Source: Actinomycetota bacterium (GTDB lineage Bacteria > Actinomycetota > Actinomycetes > Mycobacteriales > Mycobacteriaceae). From it: a stretch of DNA of 64,000 bases. This document shows positions 1 through 12,302 of the stretch, one piece after another. A program made the translations under genes and the position numbers. Every line of letters starts with the position of its first letter. The first letter of the stretch is position 1. Location: contig JAFDWN010000016.1 in assembly GCA_018268465.1 (NCBI GenBank), forward strand, positions 86,354-150,353, in the 5' to 3' direction. The notes beneath the pieces were generated by a model, which saw nothing but the letters and a program-made list of their open reading frames with translations, did no database searches and was not told where the DNA came from.

Positions 1-67
1 CTGCGACACCCGGCGGCCCATTGGCGTAACCGGGCCGTACGCAGCGCCCGCGGCGGGCGTTTGCCGG

Positions 68-763
68 TCAGCGGGCCGCGCCGACTCCGATCTGGGGATT
101 CAGTTCGGCGTGGATATGCCGCAGCGCGGGCACGTCGAGTCCGGCGAGCGTGGGGACATGCCTGCGGCGCGGGCCACCGGGCACGACGACGTCGTTGGGC
201 ACCACCACCACCGGGCATCCGGCGCTCTCGGCGGCGGCGGTGCCGGTGATCGAATCCTCGACCGCCAGGCAGGCGTGCGTGGACATCCCCAACAGCGCCG
301 CCGCCCGCTGGTAGATATCGGGGGCCGGTTTGCCCTGCGGCACCTCGTCCCCGCAGACGGTCACCGAGAAGTACCGGCGGCCAATGCTGTTCAACGCTTT
401 CTCGGCGAGTCCGCGCCGGGTGTTGGTGACCAGCGCCATCGGCACCTCAGCCGCCAGCAGCGCGTCGAGCAGTTCTTGTGCGCCGTCGCACCAGGGCAGT
501 CCGCCTTCGAACAGCTCACCGGTGTAGTCGTGCAGCCAGTCCGAGGTCTCCGCCATCGCCGCCGGATCGGGCTCGAGGCCAAGGTCGTCGAAGACGATCC
601 GCATGACGTCCTCGCTCGAACCACCGATTGTCGCCTCGCGCACCGGCGCGGTGAGTACCCCGCCGAACCGCGCGTAGAGGGCGTGCATGGACACGTCCCA
701 CAGCTTTTCGGAGTCGACGAGGGTGCCGTCCATATCCCAGAGCACCGCATGCATGCCTGCCAT
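68..763 (-). CDS. HAD-family phosphatase (beta-phosphoglucomutase-like)
   Basis: A haloacid dehalogenase superfamily hydrolase of about 231 residues, probably acting on a small phosphorylated metabolite in the cytoplasm. Motif I is visible near the N-terminus as LWDMDGTLVDS, supplying the nucleophile and acid/base aspartates. Motif II is in LVTNTRRG, and motifs III/IV are in GDEVPQGKPAPDIY followed by an acidic EDS. An alpha-helical cap lies between motifs I and II, as in the PGM-like subfamily. The reading frame is open upstream to 901, but that extension is Arg/Ala-rich, so I chose the ATG at 763, six residues before the catalytic block. It lies about 150 bases downstream of metH in the same direction and may share its transcript. 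The substrate cannot be told from sequence. Confidence 0.85.
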   Translation of the reverse strand: MAGMHAVLWDMDGTLVDSEKLWDVSMHALYARFGGVLTAPVREATIGGSSEDVMRIVFDDLGLEPDPAAMAETSDWLHDYTGELFEGGLPWCDGAQELLDALLAAEVPMALVTNTRRGLAEKALNSIGRRYFSVTVCGDEVPQGKPAPDIYQRAAALLGMSTHACLAVEDSITGTAAAESAGCPVVVVPNDVVVPGGPRRRHVPTLAGLDVPALRHIHAELNPQIGVGAAR

Positions 764-911
764 TGTTTCATCCACGCCGCGGTCCCCGGCGGCGGCGGCC
801 GCGGCACGGAGGCGGGCGTCAGCCCGAGAAAAGCGGCTCTGCCTGCGCATTCGCCGCGCCGCCAGGCGTCGCGGGTGTGAGCAGTACCACGCCCGCCGCA
901 CGTGGGAGCGC

Positions 912-4490
<3,579 letters not shown>

Positions 4491-4606
4491 ACAGCAAGGG
4501 TAGTTGGTGTGTGCAAACCGCTGTTCACGCGACGACGGCCGATACGGACCCGTGAGCGGCGTGCCGATGGGGCTCATGGCCGTCCCCAAGGCCTTACGCT
4601 GGCGTA

Positions 4607-5500
4607 GTGACCCCGTCGTACCCGAGCGGGCCTGAACCCGCCGCTCACCTGCCCGAACTGCACGACGCCGTCGTCGTTGCGGCCTTCGAAGGCTGGAACG
4701 ACGCCGGTGACGCGGCCAGCGACGCGCTGGAGCATCTCGACGCGATCTGGGAGGCCGAGCAGATCGTCGAGATCGACGACGAGGCGTATTACGACTACCA
4801 GGTGAACCGGCCGGTGATCCGGCAGATCGACGGGGTGACCCGCGAGTTGGTGTGGCCGTCGATGCGGATCTCGCACTGCCGGCCGCCTGGCAGCAGCCGC
4901 GACGTGGTGTTGATGCACGGGGTGGAACCCAATATGCGCTGGCGGACCTTCTGCGCCGAACTGCTGGCGATCGCCGACAAACTCAACGTCCGTACCGTTG
5001 TCATCCTGGGTGCGCTGCTGGCCGACACCCCGCACACCCGCCCGGTGCCCGTGTCGGGCGCCGCCTACTCCCCCGAGTCGGCGAAGCTCTTCGGCCTGGA
5101 ACAGACCCGCTACGAGGGGCCGACGGGCATTGCCGGTGTGTTCCAGGATGCCTGTGTGCAGGCGGGGATCCCGGCGGTGACGTTCTGGGCGGCGGTGCCG
5201 CATTATGTGTCGCAGCCGCCGAATCCCAAGGCGACGGTGGCGCTGCTGCATCGCGTCGAGGATGTGCTCGACCTCGAGGTGCCGCTCGCCGACCTGCCCA
5301 CCCAGGCCGAGGAGTGGGAGGAGGCCGTCACCGAGATGACCGCCGAGGACGACGAGATCGCCGAGTACGTCACCTCGCTGGAGCAGCGGGGGGACGCCGA
5401 GGTGGACATGTCCGAGGCACTGGGCAAGATCGACGGCGACGCCCTGGCCGCGGAGTTCGAACGCTATCTGCGCCGCCGCGGGCCGGGCTTCGGGCGCTAG
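4607..5500 (+). CDS. PAC2-family protein (proteasome-assembly-chaperone-like)
   Basis: A 297-residue PAC2/DUF75 protein, the counterpart by sequence and position of M. tuberculosis Rv2125. The N-terminal FEGWNDAGDAAS block and the MHGVEPNMRW segment are typical of actinobacterial members. Eukaryotic and archaeal relatives assist proteasome assembly. Mycobacteria have a proteasome, but a link to it here is inference only. The C-terminal 60 residues are highly acidic, then end in a basic RYLRRRGPGFGR tail. The start is a GTG at 4607, close to the divergent metH start. Its stop codon falls inside the hairpin at 5488-5507. No catalytic residues can be proposed. Confidence 0.88.
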   Translation: MTPSYPSGPEPAAHLPELHDAVVVAAFEGWNDAGDAASDALEHLDAIWEAEQIVEIDDEAYYDYQVNRPVIRQIDGVTRELVWPSMRISHCRPPGSSRDVVLMHGVEPNMRWRTFCAELLAIADKLNVRTVVILGALLADTPHTRPVPVSGAAYSPESAKLFGLEQTRYEGPTGIAGVFQDACVQAGIPAVTFWAAVPHYVSQPPNPKATVALLHRVEDVLDLEVPLADLPTQAEEWEEAVTEMTAEDDEIAEYVTSLEQRGDAEVDMSEALGKIDGDALAAEFERYLRRRGPGFGR

Positions 5501-5507
5501 CCCGAAG
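5488..5507. terminator. hairpin overlapping the PAC2 stop codon
   Basis: A perfect 8-bp stem (CTTCGGGC / GCCCGAAG) closes a GCTA loop. The TAG stop of the PAC2 gene is inside it. It lies between two convergent genes and has no U-tract, as is common for mycobacterial terminators. The symmetry means it could serve both strands. Confidence 0.55.
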
Positions 5508-5563
5508 AACAGCAGCGCGGGCGCTAGCCCGAAGAACAGCAGCGCGGGCGCTAGCCCGGCGGG
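5491..5563. repeat. 27-bp tandem repeat with hairpin core, 2.6 copies
   Basis: A 27-base unit starting CGGGCGCTAGCCCG occurs at 5491-5517 and 5518-5544, with a partial third copy from 5545. The two full copies are identical. Each copy carries a CGGGC/GCCCG stem with a GCTA loop. The array fills the whole gap between the convergent PAC2 and patatin genes, so it looks like a terminator multiplied by tandem duplication. The first copy includes the last codons of the PAC2 gene. Confidence 0.8.
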
Positions 5564-6565
5564 TCAGCGGAACCGGGCCACGTAGGCCGCGAAGTCCCAG
5601 GTCGCCAGGAATTCCCGCGCCGCGGCGAAGCCCTTGTCGTAGAGCGCCAACATCTGCCGCTGCGACAGGTTGAAATCCAGGACACCGACGTCGCTGGTGT
5701 CCACCCGAATGGTGCGGGCGCTGACCCACGGCCGGCTCAGGTAGGCCTGGTCGTGCCCGACGAGAATGGTCGTGACCACCTGTTCGAGGAGGGTCGGCGG
5801 TCCGAACAGCCGCAACGGCCGCAATGCCGGAATCACCTGGGTGTTGTCGGCGGGCAGTTCGGGCAGCAGGGTGATCCCGAAGGTCGGCCAGCGCGGCGGT
5901 TTGCCGTCCGTGCGGTCCAGTGAATCGATCGGGAAATTGGACAGCAACCCGCCGTCGACCAGCCGCGACGCGCGGCCGCCGGGTCCGGTCAGGGTGGCCG
6001 GGTGGTAGAAGAACGGGATCGCGGTGGACGCCCGAACCGCATCGGCCACCAATTGCGTGTCGGGATCCAGGCCGTACACCCGGCGGTAGTCCCAGGGCAG
6101 CCGGATCAACTGCCCCAAGGTGACGTCGGCGACGGTCAGCACCAGCCGGTAGCGCTGTTCGGGTGGCAGTGCCGGGTTGTCGATCGCCAGGTCGGCGAAG
6201 GTCGAGACGCCGTATTCGTCGAGCCGTTCGGCCACCCAGTCGCGCAGGGCGTCCCCGCGGTACACGCCGTCGCCGGTTGCCACCCCCAGGGCGGGACCGA
6301 GCACCGGGATCCGCTGGATGGGGCCGGGGTCGAGAAATGCGCGGTAGTCGATCTCCAGCGCGAGGTCCTTGAGTTCGTCGGCGCCGACCCGCCCGCTCTG
6401 CGCGGCGGCCGCCAGCACCGCCCCCACCAGCGCGCCCGCGGATGTGCCGGAGATCCGCTGCAGCCGATACCCGGCGTCCACCACGGCAGCGACAGCGCCG
6501 ACCAGGCCGATGCCCTTGACCCCGCCGCCGGACAGCACGAGATCGGCCCGCTTGACCGCAGGCAC
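5564..6565 (-). CDS. patatin-like phospholipase / acyl hydrolase
   Basis: A 333-residue patatin-family lipid hydrolase. Visible motifs are the oxyanion-hole glycine run LSGGGVKGIG at residues 11-20, the nucleophile elbow GTSAG at about residues 40-44, and the dyad aspartate in LVDGGLLSNFPI. The full Ser/Asp dyad is therefore present and the enzyme should be active. It probably releases fatty acid from a membrane or storage lipid, but the substrate is unknown. No signal peptide is seen. The start is a GTG at 6565, two bases after the stop of the upstream DUF1254 lipoprotein gene, so the two are almost certainly one operon. It ends against the tandem hairpin array shared with the PAC2 gene. Confidence 0.9.
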   Translation of the reverse strand: MPAVKRADLVLSGGGVKGIGLVGAVAAVVDAGYRLQRISGTSAGALVGAVLAAAAQSGRVGADELKDLALEIDYRAFLDPGPIQRIPVLGPALGVATGDGVYRGDALRDWVAERLDEYGVSTFADLAIDNPALPPEQRYRLVLTVADVTLGQLIRLPWDYRRVYGLDPDTQLVADAVRASTAIPFFYHPATLTGPGGRASRLVDGGLLSNFPIDSLDRTDGKPPRWPTFGITLLPELPADNTQVIPALRPLRLFGPPTLLEQVVTTILVGHDQAYLSRPWVSARTIRVDTSDVGVLDFNLSQRQMLALYDKGFAAAREFLATWDFAAYVARFR

Positions 6566-6567
6566 GG

Positions 6568-8004
6568 CTATACCTTCGCCGGTGGGGAAGCCTTCCAGGC
6601 ACCGTTGAGCGCGTCGGGCTTCGGCCAGTACAGCCGCAACACCAGCGCGAACGGGCCGGTCGGGGCGGGCAGCCAGTTGGATTCCTCGTCCCGGCCCGGT
6701 GAGGCGTTCTGGATGGAGAACGTGTACCCCCCGTCCGGGTCGGCGACGAGACTGGGCAACATCTCGGAGTTGATCAGGTAGCGGTTGATGGGGTTGGGGA
6801 CCAGCAGGCTGGCGGGCAGCTCGTACATGGTCAACGACCAGAACGCGTTCACCGGCGGCAATTGGCCCGGGGCGAACCGGAATGTGTAGTTGTTGGCTCC
6901 GGTCAACGGGTCACCGGCGGCGTCGGCGGAGAAGCTGGGATAGATCGCCTCCGCGGCGGTGTTGCCGTAGATACCCAACACCGCGCCGGCCATCCGGTAC
7001 AGGTAGTTGCCCTTGAGGTCCTCGGGCGTGCCGAAGAACTGCGCAGACCCGACCTTGCCGGTGTCGACCTCGTTCTTCTTGAGGGCGTCGAACTCGGCCC
7101 AGGCATCGGCCATCCCGCCCTCGATCGCGTCCCGCATCTCCGGCGAGAGCTTGTCGGCGTCGAAATCGCCGTCCGGTCCGATGCCGATCGTCGCGAACCG
7201 GGCGCGCAGTTCGCGTTCGGCAGGCAGCTCCGGGGCGAATCGCAGCGCGAAGTTGAGGATTTCGAAGAACTGCGGTGACGTCCGCTGCTGGTCGGCGGTC
7301 AGCGGTGGGACGAAGTCGATGGGCGCGGCCGCCGGGGGCGGCGGTGAGTTGAGAAACACCGACAGTGGCCGCACCTGGTAGCCGGCTTGGATCCGTTTGA
7401 CGTTCTCCAGGTCGGACGGCCCGAACAGCTGGGTGCGATAGAGGACGAACGCCAGGTCGGTGTCGGTGCGGATGACCTCGTCGACCCCCTCCGGCGTGTC
7501 GCCCGTCCAACCCGGCCCCGCGAGCAGGTAGGTGCCGCCGCCGTTGCCGGCGGTGCGGCTGCCCACGTAGGCGGTGTTGTAGGTGTACGCGTCGACGAAT
7601 TGCAACGAGTAGTAGCGATCCTGCTCGATCGGCGGCACCGTCAGCACCAGCGGCTCGGCCCGCAGGTCGGCGCCCACCGCGGAGTAGGGCGTGTCCGAAT
7701 TGGGTGTCTGGATGGCCTTGTCGTCCGGGGTGTACACCCGCGCGGTGTTGTGGATCTCGTTCCAGCCGCCCTTGTACTCGGGATCGTCCTTGTCGACGAA
7801 GTAGGCGTACTGGACCCGGTAGTTGTCGACGAGGGGAAACCCGTAGATATAGGCCTCCTTGGCGATCGCGCGCGCCTGGTCCGGGGACACCTCCGCCGTC
7901 GCGGGCGGCGGCGCGGCGGCCGTGGTGGTGTCCTGGTCGGCGGTGTTCTGCGCGCATCCGGCCAGCAGAAGCACCGCGCCGGCCAGGCAGATCAGACGCC
8001 TCAT
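6568..8004 (-). CDS. DUF1254/DUF1214 lipoprotein
   Basis: A 478-residue exported lipoprotein. The N-terminus has a basic start, a hydrophobic core and the lipobox LLAGC (Cys at residue 16). The Ala/Pro/Thr-rich linker to about residue 40 is typical of envelope anchors. The body carries DUF1254 (PNSDTPYS, YYSLQFVDAYTYN) and then DUF1214 (NAFWSLTMYE, NRYLI, NWLPAP near the C-terminus). These paired domains are widespread in actinobacteria and their biochemical role is not established. The gene is directly upstream of the patatin gene with a 2-base gap, so a shared job at the envelope lipid layer is a reasonable inference. The start is the ATG at 8004. Confidence 0.9.
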   Translation of the reverse strand: MRRLICLAGAVLLLAGCAQNTADQDTTTAAAPPPATAEVSPDQARAIAKEAYIYGFPLVDNYRVQYAYFVDKDDPEYKGGWNEIHNTARVYTPDDKAIQTPNSDTPYSAVGADLRAEPLVLTVPPIEQDRYYSLQFVDAYTYNTAYVGSRTAGNGGGTYLLAGPGWTGDTPEGVDEVIRTDTDLAFVLYRTQLFGPSDLENVKRIQAGYQVRPLSVFLNSPPPPAAAPIDFVPPLTADQQRTSPQFFEILNFALRFAPELPAERELRARFATIGIGPDGDFDADKLSPEMRDAIEGGMADAWAEFDALKKNEVDTGKVGSAQFFGTPEDLKGNYLYRMAGAVLGIYGNTAAEAIYPSFSADAAGDPLTGANNYTFRFAPGQLPPVNAFWSLTMYELPASLLVPNPINRYLINSEMLPSLVADPDGGYTFSIQNASPGRDEESNWLPAPTGPFALVLRLYWPKPDALNGAWKASPPAKV

Positions 8005-8181
8005 CGGGCGTCCGGGGATACGGTGTGGGCGCTCGTCACCGGCGTCGCCGGCGGGCGCAGCCTGCGTGTCAGACCCGCCCTGGGGACCTCGGCGCCGACG
8101 CCGTCGGCGATCACTACGAATTTTCCGGTGACAGCACCCATGGCCGAAACGTACCGTCCCGGAGCGGGCAGTCGACCGCGA

Positions 8182-9420
8182 TTACAGGGACACGCCGAGC
8201 AGCGTGTCGACGGCGGTGGCCACCGTCTGCGGGGCCTGCGGGTCACGCCCGCCGTACTCCAGTGCGTCGGTGGCCCAACCGTCCAGTGCGGCAAGTGCTT
8301 TCGGCGTATCAAGATCGTCGGCGAGGTAGGTGCGCAGCCGCGCCACCACGTCGGTCGCGTCGGGCGCCGCGGGCAGTGCGGCCGCCGTGCGCCAACGGTG
8401 TAACCGCGCGGTGGCCGCGTCGAGCACGTCGTCGCTCCAGAACCGGTCGGCGCGGTAGTGCCCGGCGAACAGTCCGAGCCGGATGGCGGCGGGATCGACG
8501 CCGTCGGCGCGCAGCCGCGAGACCAGCACCAGGTTGCCCCGGCTCTTCGACATCTTGTGCCCGTCCCAGCCGATCATCCCGGCGTGCACGTAGTGGCGGG
8601 CGAAACGGCGTTCCCCCGTGACCGATTCGGCGTGAGCCGCCGAAAACTCGTGGTGCGGGAAGATCAGGTCGCTGCCACCGCCCTGGATGTCCAACCCGGT
8701 CCCGACCCGGCTCAGCGCGATCGCGGTGCATTCGACGTGCCAGCCGGGTCGCCCCGGCCCGAACGGGGACGGCCAGCTGGGCTCCCCCGGCCGTTCGGCG
8801 CGCCACAGCAGCGCGTCCAGCTCGTCCCCCTTGCCCGGCCGGTCGGGGTCGCCGCCGCGCTCGGCGAACAGCCGCAGCATGGTCTCGCGGTCGTAACCCG
8901 ACTCGTAACCGAACTGCACGGTGGCCCCGGCCCGGTAGTAGACATCCGGATACTGCGCGTCGTCGACGACGTAGGCGGCGCCGGAGGCGAGCATCTTCTC
9001 GACGAGCTCCACCACCTCGGCGACGGCCTCGGTGGCCGCGATGTAGTCGTGCGGGGGCAGCACCCGCAGTGCCGACATGTCGGTGCGGAACAACTCGGTC
9101 TCCCGGTCGGCCAGCGTCCGCCAGTCGATGCCGTCGCGGGCAGCGCGTTCGAAGAGCGGATCGTCGACGTCGGTGACGTTCTGCACGTAGTGCACCCGGT
9201 GACCGCCATCCAGCCACAACCGATGCACCAGGTCGAAGACGAGGTAGGTGGCGGCGTGCCCGAGATGGGTGGCGTCATAAGGCGTGATACCGCAGACGTA
9301 CATGGTCGCCGTCTCGCCGGCCGACACCGGCCGGACCTGCCGGTCGGCGCTGTCGTAGAGACGCAACTGGGGGCCACGCCCCGGCAACACCGGAACGTTG
9401 GGCGCCGGCCACGATCGCAT
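8182..9420 (-). CDS. mshC: L-cysteine:GlcN-Ins ligase of mycothiol biosynthesis
   Basis: Joins cysteine to glucosaminyl-inositol using ATP, the penultimate step of mycothiol synthesis. At 412 residues it matches M. tuberculosis MshC closely. It is a class I cysteinyl-tRNA-synthetase-like enzyme. The HIGH-type motif is THLGH at residues 51-55, the zinc cysteine is in [10 protein letters not shown] (Cys43), and the second half-motif is KMSKS inside [10 protein letters not shown] near residue 288. It lacks the anticodon-binding C-terminal part of true CysS, which separates the two. The start is the ATG at 9420. It follows cysQ by about 43 bases on the same strand, linking thiol and sulfur metabolism as in other mycobacteria. 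Confidence 0.97.
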   Translation of the reverse strand: MRSWPAPNVPVLPGRGPQLRLYDSADRQVRPVSAGETATMYVCGITPYDATHLGHAATYLVFDLVHRLWLDGGHRVHYVQNVTDVDDPLFERAARDGIDWRTLADRETELFRTDMSALRVLPPHDYIAATEAVAEVVELVEKMLASGAAYVVDDAQYPDVYYRAGATVQFGYESGYDRETMLRLFAERGGDPDRPGKGDELDALLWRAERPGEPSWPSPFGPGRPGWHVECTAIALSRVGTGLDIQGGGSDLIFPHHEFSAAHAESVTGERRFARHYVHAGMIGWDGHKMSKSRGNLVLVSRLRADGVDPAAIRLGLFAGHYRADRFWSDDVLDAATARLHRWRTAAALPAAPDATDVVARLRTYLADDLDTPKALAALDGWATDALEYGGRDPQAPQTVATAVDTLLGVSL

Positions 9421-9463
9421 AACGTCGACTCTAGGGGGTGGGCTTCGATGTGACCGGATCGGC

Positions 9464-10255
9464 TCAGCCCGCTGCCCGGATCGCGTCGAGCAGCACGCCG
9501 GCCAGTTCCGGGCGGCACATCAGCAGATCGGGCAGGTACGGGTCGCGCCGGTTGTAGATCAGCGGTGAACCGTCCAACCGCGTGGCGTGCAGTCCGGCGG
9601 CCAGCACCACACCCGCCGGCGCGGCCGAATCCCACTCCCACTGCCCGCCGGCGTGCATGTACGCGTCGACTTCGCCGCGGACCACGGCCATCGCCTTGGC
9701 GCCGGCCGACCCGATCCGCACCGTCTCGATGTCGAGGTGGTCGCGCAGCCGCCACAGCACCGCGGGCGGCCGGTTGGCGCTGGCGGTGACGCGGATCGGG
9801 CCGTCGCGGCGCGGCGGGGGCGGCGTCACGGTGTCGGAGCGGTACACCTCACCGCGAGCCGGCAGCGCGACGACCGCGTCGGTCAGTCCGCCGTAGGGGC
9901 CGGCGGTGCCCAGGATCTGCGGGCCGCCGGGCGCCGACCGCTGCCACAGCGCGATGTGCACCGCCCAGTCGTCGTGGCCGGCCATGGAGTACTCCCAGGT
10001 GCCGTCGACGGGGTCGACAATCCACACCCGGTCGGCGTGCACCCGGGACGGGTCGTCGACCGCCTCCTCGGAGAGCACCGCGTCACCGGGGCGGTGGCGG
10101 CGCAACAGGTCAAGTATCAGCTCGTTGGAGCGCTTGTCGCCGGCGTCGCCGAGGTCGTAGCGATCGTAGAAACCGACCTCCTTGCGCACCGCCAGCAGCA
10201 GCTCTCCGGCTTCCTCGGCCACTTCGGCCGCCAACGCCGCATCGGACAGGCTCAC
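9464..10255 (-). CDS. cysQ: 3'-phosphoadenosine 5'-phosphate phosphatase (CysQ type)
   Basis: An inositol-monophosphatase-superfamily enzyme that removes the 3' phosphate of PAP/PAPS in the sulfate assimilation pathway. Metal-binding signatures are present: the acidic pair in LSEEAVDD, the core motif [12 protein letters not shown], and the C-terminal [17 protein letters not shown]. It is about 263 residues long, the family size. Arg/Thr-rich sequence precedes the conserved [11 protein letters not shown] block in the open frame, so I use the GTG at 10255 rather than the GTG at 10399. It lies directly upstream of mshC and divergent from the META lipoprotein gene across about 65 bases. Confidence 0.93.
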   Translation of the reverse strand: MSLSDAALAAEVAEEAGELLLAVRKEVGFYDRYDLGDAGDKRSNELILDLLRRHRPGDAVLSEEAVDDPSRVHADRVWIVDPVDGTWEYSMAGHDDWAVHIALWQRSAPGGPQILGTAGPYGGLTDAVVALPARGEVYRSDTVTPPPPRRDGPIRVTASANRPPAVLWRLRDHLDIETVRIGSAGAKAMAVVRGEVDAYMHAGGQWEWDSAAPAGVVLAAGLHATRLDGSPLIYNRRDPYLPDLLMCRPELAGVLLDAIRAAG

Positions 10256-10320
10256 GGGTTCAGTATCGGGGTCGGCCCCGGCGGACACTCGCCCCGCCCC
10301 GGTACGGGTAGATTCGCAGC

Positions 10321-10785
10321 GTGCACGCCCCCGGATGGTCAACAGTCCTGCCGATCGCCTGCGTGGCGTTGTTGGTGCCGGCGTGCTCGTCGTCGTCACC
10401 GGCGCCGGCGCCCGAACCGGTGTCGCTGGCCGGTACCGCCTGGCAGCTCGTCGAGATGCAGTCCATGGACGACGCCCAGGGCACCACCCCGGTGCCCGAA
10501 CCGGCCAACTACACGGTCACCTTCGGCGAGGACGGCACCGCGGCGTTCCAGATCGACTGCAACCGCGGGAGCGGCTCCTGGGAGGCCACGCCGAGCTCCG
10601 ACGGCACGTCGGGCGATCTGAAATTCGGCCCGATCGCAACCACTCTGATGGCGTGCCCGCCGCCGACCATCGACCAGCAGGTGTCGGTGGCGTTGTCGCA
10701 TGTACGTGGATACGTGGTGCAGGACAACCGGTTACACATGTCCCAGTTTGCCGACGGCGGCATCCTGACCTGGCAGCCCGCCTGA
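10321..10785 (+). CDS. META/HslJ-domain lipoprotein
   Basis: A 154-residue exported protein. A hydrophobic signal ends in a lipobox (LVPAC, Cys at about residue 21), followed by a Ser/Pro linker. The rest is one META domain: [11 protein letters not shown] at the front, then [22 protein letters not shown] and the [14 protein letters not shown] turn that are hallmarks of HslJ-like proteins. META domains bind or protect envelope components, but the ligand is unknown. Two conserved cysteines (in IDCNRG and MACPP) could form a disulfide outside the membrane. The start is a GTG at 10321. It sits alone on the plus strand between genes running the other way. Confidence 0.85.
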   Translation: MHAPGWSTVLPIACVALLVPACSSSSPAPAPEPVSLAGTAWQLVEMQSMDDAQGTTPVPEPANYTVTFGEDGTAAFQIDCNRGSGSWEATPSSDGTSGDLKFGPIATTLMACPPPTIDQQVSVALSHVRGYVVQDNRLHMSQFADGGILTWQPA

Positions 10786-10826
10786 CCTGAGTGATGTCGG
10801 CGCTCTCGTGTGCGCCACGCGTCCGA

Positions 10827-11654
10827 TCAGAACGCCGGCCACGGGATGGGGCGGCGGCGGTCCGGACTGGGCATCACCGGATTATTCAGCAGCGCAACGA
10901 TTCTGGTGTCCAACGCGTCCAGCTCACGGTCGGTGACGTGAGCGCAGATGCTGTCGGCGAGCTCGCCGTGCAACGCCTCGCGCAGCGCCGAGACGGCCTG
11001 CAGTGTCTCGTCGTCGACGGGTTTGCCCGCCCACCCCCACAGCACGGTACGCAATTTGTCCTCGACGTGCAGGCTCACGCCGTGGTCCACGCCGTACACT
11101 CCGCCGTCGACACCGGTCAGGATGTGTCCACCCTTGCGGTCGGCGTTGTTGATCAGCACGTCGAACACCGCCATGCGGCGCAGCCGCACGTCGTCGGCAT
11201 GCACCAGGATGACTTCCTCACCGGAGTAGTCGTAGGCCCGCAGGACGGGCAGATAACCCGGCGGAATGTGGCCCGCGGGAAACAGATCGACGAGGTCCGG
11301 CCCGTCCTGGGGTTCGTCCCGATCGTCGTCGCCGGGCTGATCCACCCAGCGCTGCACCATCCCCGCGCCGGCGGGGCCGTCGCGAATAATGGTGTACGGC
11401 ACGATGTTCCAGCCGAGTGCGGCCGAGACCAGGTAGGCCGCCATCTCCCGGCCCGCCAGGGTGCCGTCGGGGAAGTCCCACAGCGGCGCCTCCCCGGCGA
11501 CCGGCTTGTACACGCAGTGCACGGCGCGGCCGTCGAGATGGGCTTCGCATAGGAAGGTGCCGTTGCTCGCGGAGCGGATTCGTCCGATGACGGTCAGCTC
11601 GCCCCGCCGCAGGGCCTCGCAGTCGCCGGATTCGCCGTCAGCTGTCGGTGTCAT
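10827..11654 (-). CDS. SCO1664-family kinase-like protein
   Basis: A 275-residue protein matching the actinobacterial SCO1664 family (position of M. tuberculosis Rv2133c). It has features of a HipA/PI3K-like kinase fold. A candidate ATP lysine is in HCVYKPVAGE (Lys50). A catalytic-loop-like FDVLINNADRKGGH follows, then a metal-binding YGVDHG. The N-terminal LWDFPDGTLAGREMAAYLVS is strongly family-like. Function is not established; small-molecule or protein phosphorylation is plausible. I chose the ATG at 11654, which overlaps the upstream DUF3090 gene by 17 bases and implies coupled translation. The histidine phosphatase two genes upstream could reverse its product; that is inference. Confidence 0.82.
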   Translation of the reverse strand: MTPTADGESGDCEALRRGELTVIGRIRSASNGTFLCEAHLDGRAVHCVYKPVAGEAPLWDFPDGTLAGREMAAYLVSAALGWNIVPYTIIRDGPAGAGMVQRWVDQPGDDDRDEPQDGPDLVDLFPAGHIPPGYLPVLRAYDYSGEEVILVHADDVRLRRMAVFDVLINNADRKGGHILTGVDGGVYGVDHGVSLHVEDKLRTVLWGWAGKPVDDETLQAVSALREALHGELADSICAHVTDRELDALDTRIVALLNNPVMPSPDRRRPIPWPAF

Positions 11655-12225
11655 CGCCGGATCCGGCAATGGCCCCGCGCCGGTAACCGTTGGTGCGCAC
11701 ACAGATGTGGCCCTCGGGATCCAGGGGTTCCTCGCACAGCGGGCAGGGCGGGCGGCCCGCCGAGATGACCCGATTGGACCGCGTCGCGAACTGGCGGGCC
11801 GATTCGGGGGTCAGGAACACCCGCACCGCGTCCGGTCCCTCTTCGGCGTCGTCGAGCACCACCGACGCATCGAACTCCGTGTCGGACACGGCAAGCAGTT
11901 CCACCACGATGGTCTGCGCCTCCGAATCCCACCCCAGCCCCATGGTGCCCACCCGGAACTCGGCGTCCACGGGTGTCACGAGCGGACTCAGATCGTCGAC
12001 CTCGCCGGTGTCGGGCGGGATCGGGGTGCCGAACCTGCGGTTGATCTCCAACAGCAGCGCGGCGATACGCTCCGCCAGCACGGCGACCTGCTGCTTCTCC
12101 AGCACCACCGACACCACCCGCTTGTCGTGTACGGCCTGCAGGTAGAAGGTCCGATTGCCGGGTTGCCCAACGGTCCCGGCCACAAAGCGGTCGGGCATGC
12201 GGAAGACGTGGATTGCGCGGGACAT
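11638..12225 (-). CDS. DUF3090 family protein with zinc-ribbon-like tail
   Basis: A 195-residue actinobacterial DUF3090 protein (position of M. tuberculosis Rv2134c). The body is mixed alpha/beta with conserved PDRFVAGTVGQPGNRTFYLQ near the N-terminus. The C-terminus holds a CPLCEEPLDPEGHIC cluster that could bind zinc, followed by the conserved TNGYRR. The role is unknown. It sits between the histidine phosphatase and the kinase-like SCO1664 gene. It overlaps the latter by 17 bases, an arrangement retained across mycobacteria as far as I recall. The start is the ATG at 12225 with a GGAGGTTGCC ribosome site directly upstream; an in-frame ATG four codons earlier would overlap that site. Confidence 0.88.
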   Translation of the reverse strand: MSRAIHVFRMPDRFVAGTVGQPGNRTFYLQAVHDKRVVSVVLEKQQVAVLAERIAALLLEINRRFGTPIPPDTGEVDDLSPLVTPVDAEFRVGTMGLGWDSEAQTIVVELLAVSDTEFDASVVLDDAEEGPDAVRVFLTPESARQFATRSNRVISAGRPPCPLCEEPLDPEGHICVRTNGYRRGAIAGSGDDTDS

Positions 12226-12302
12226 GGCAACCTCCAAAATACCGGTACGGGCTCCGCCGCCGTAATCGTCCGGTCACCCGGCCCGGCGGCGCGTCCGCGC
12301 TG

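Noticed and set aside
4491-4606. A possible B12 riboswitch ahead of metH
   Set aside because: The gap is only 116 bases, shared by two divergent genes, and no B12-box-like sequence is seen.
8001-8141. A 46-codon frame ending in an ATGA overlap with the DUF1254 lipoprotein gene
   Set aside because: The overlap is tempting, but there is no clear ribosome site and no recognisable sequence; kept only as a possibility.
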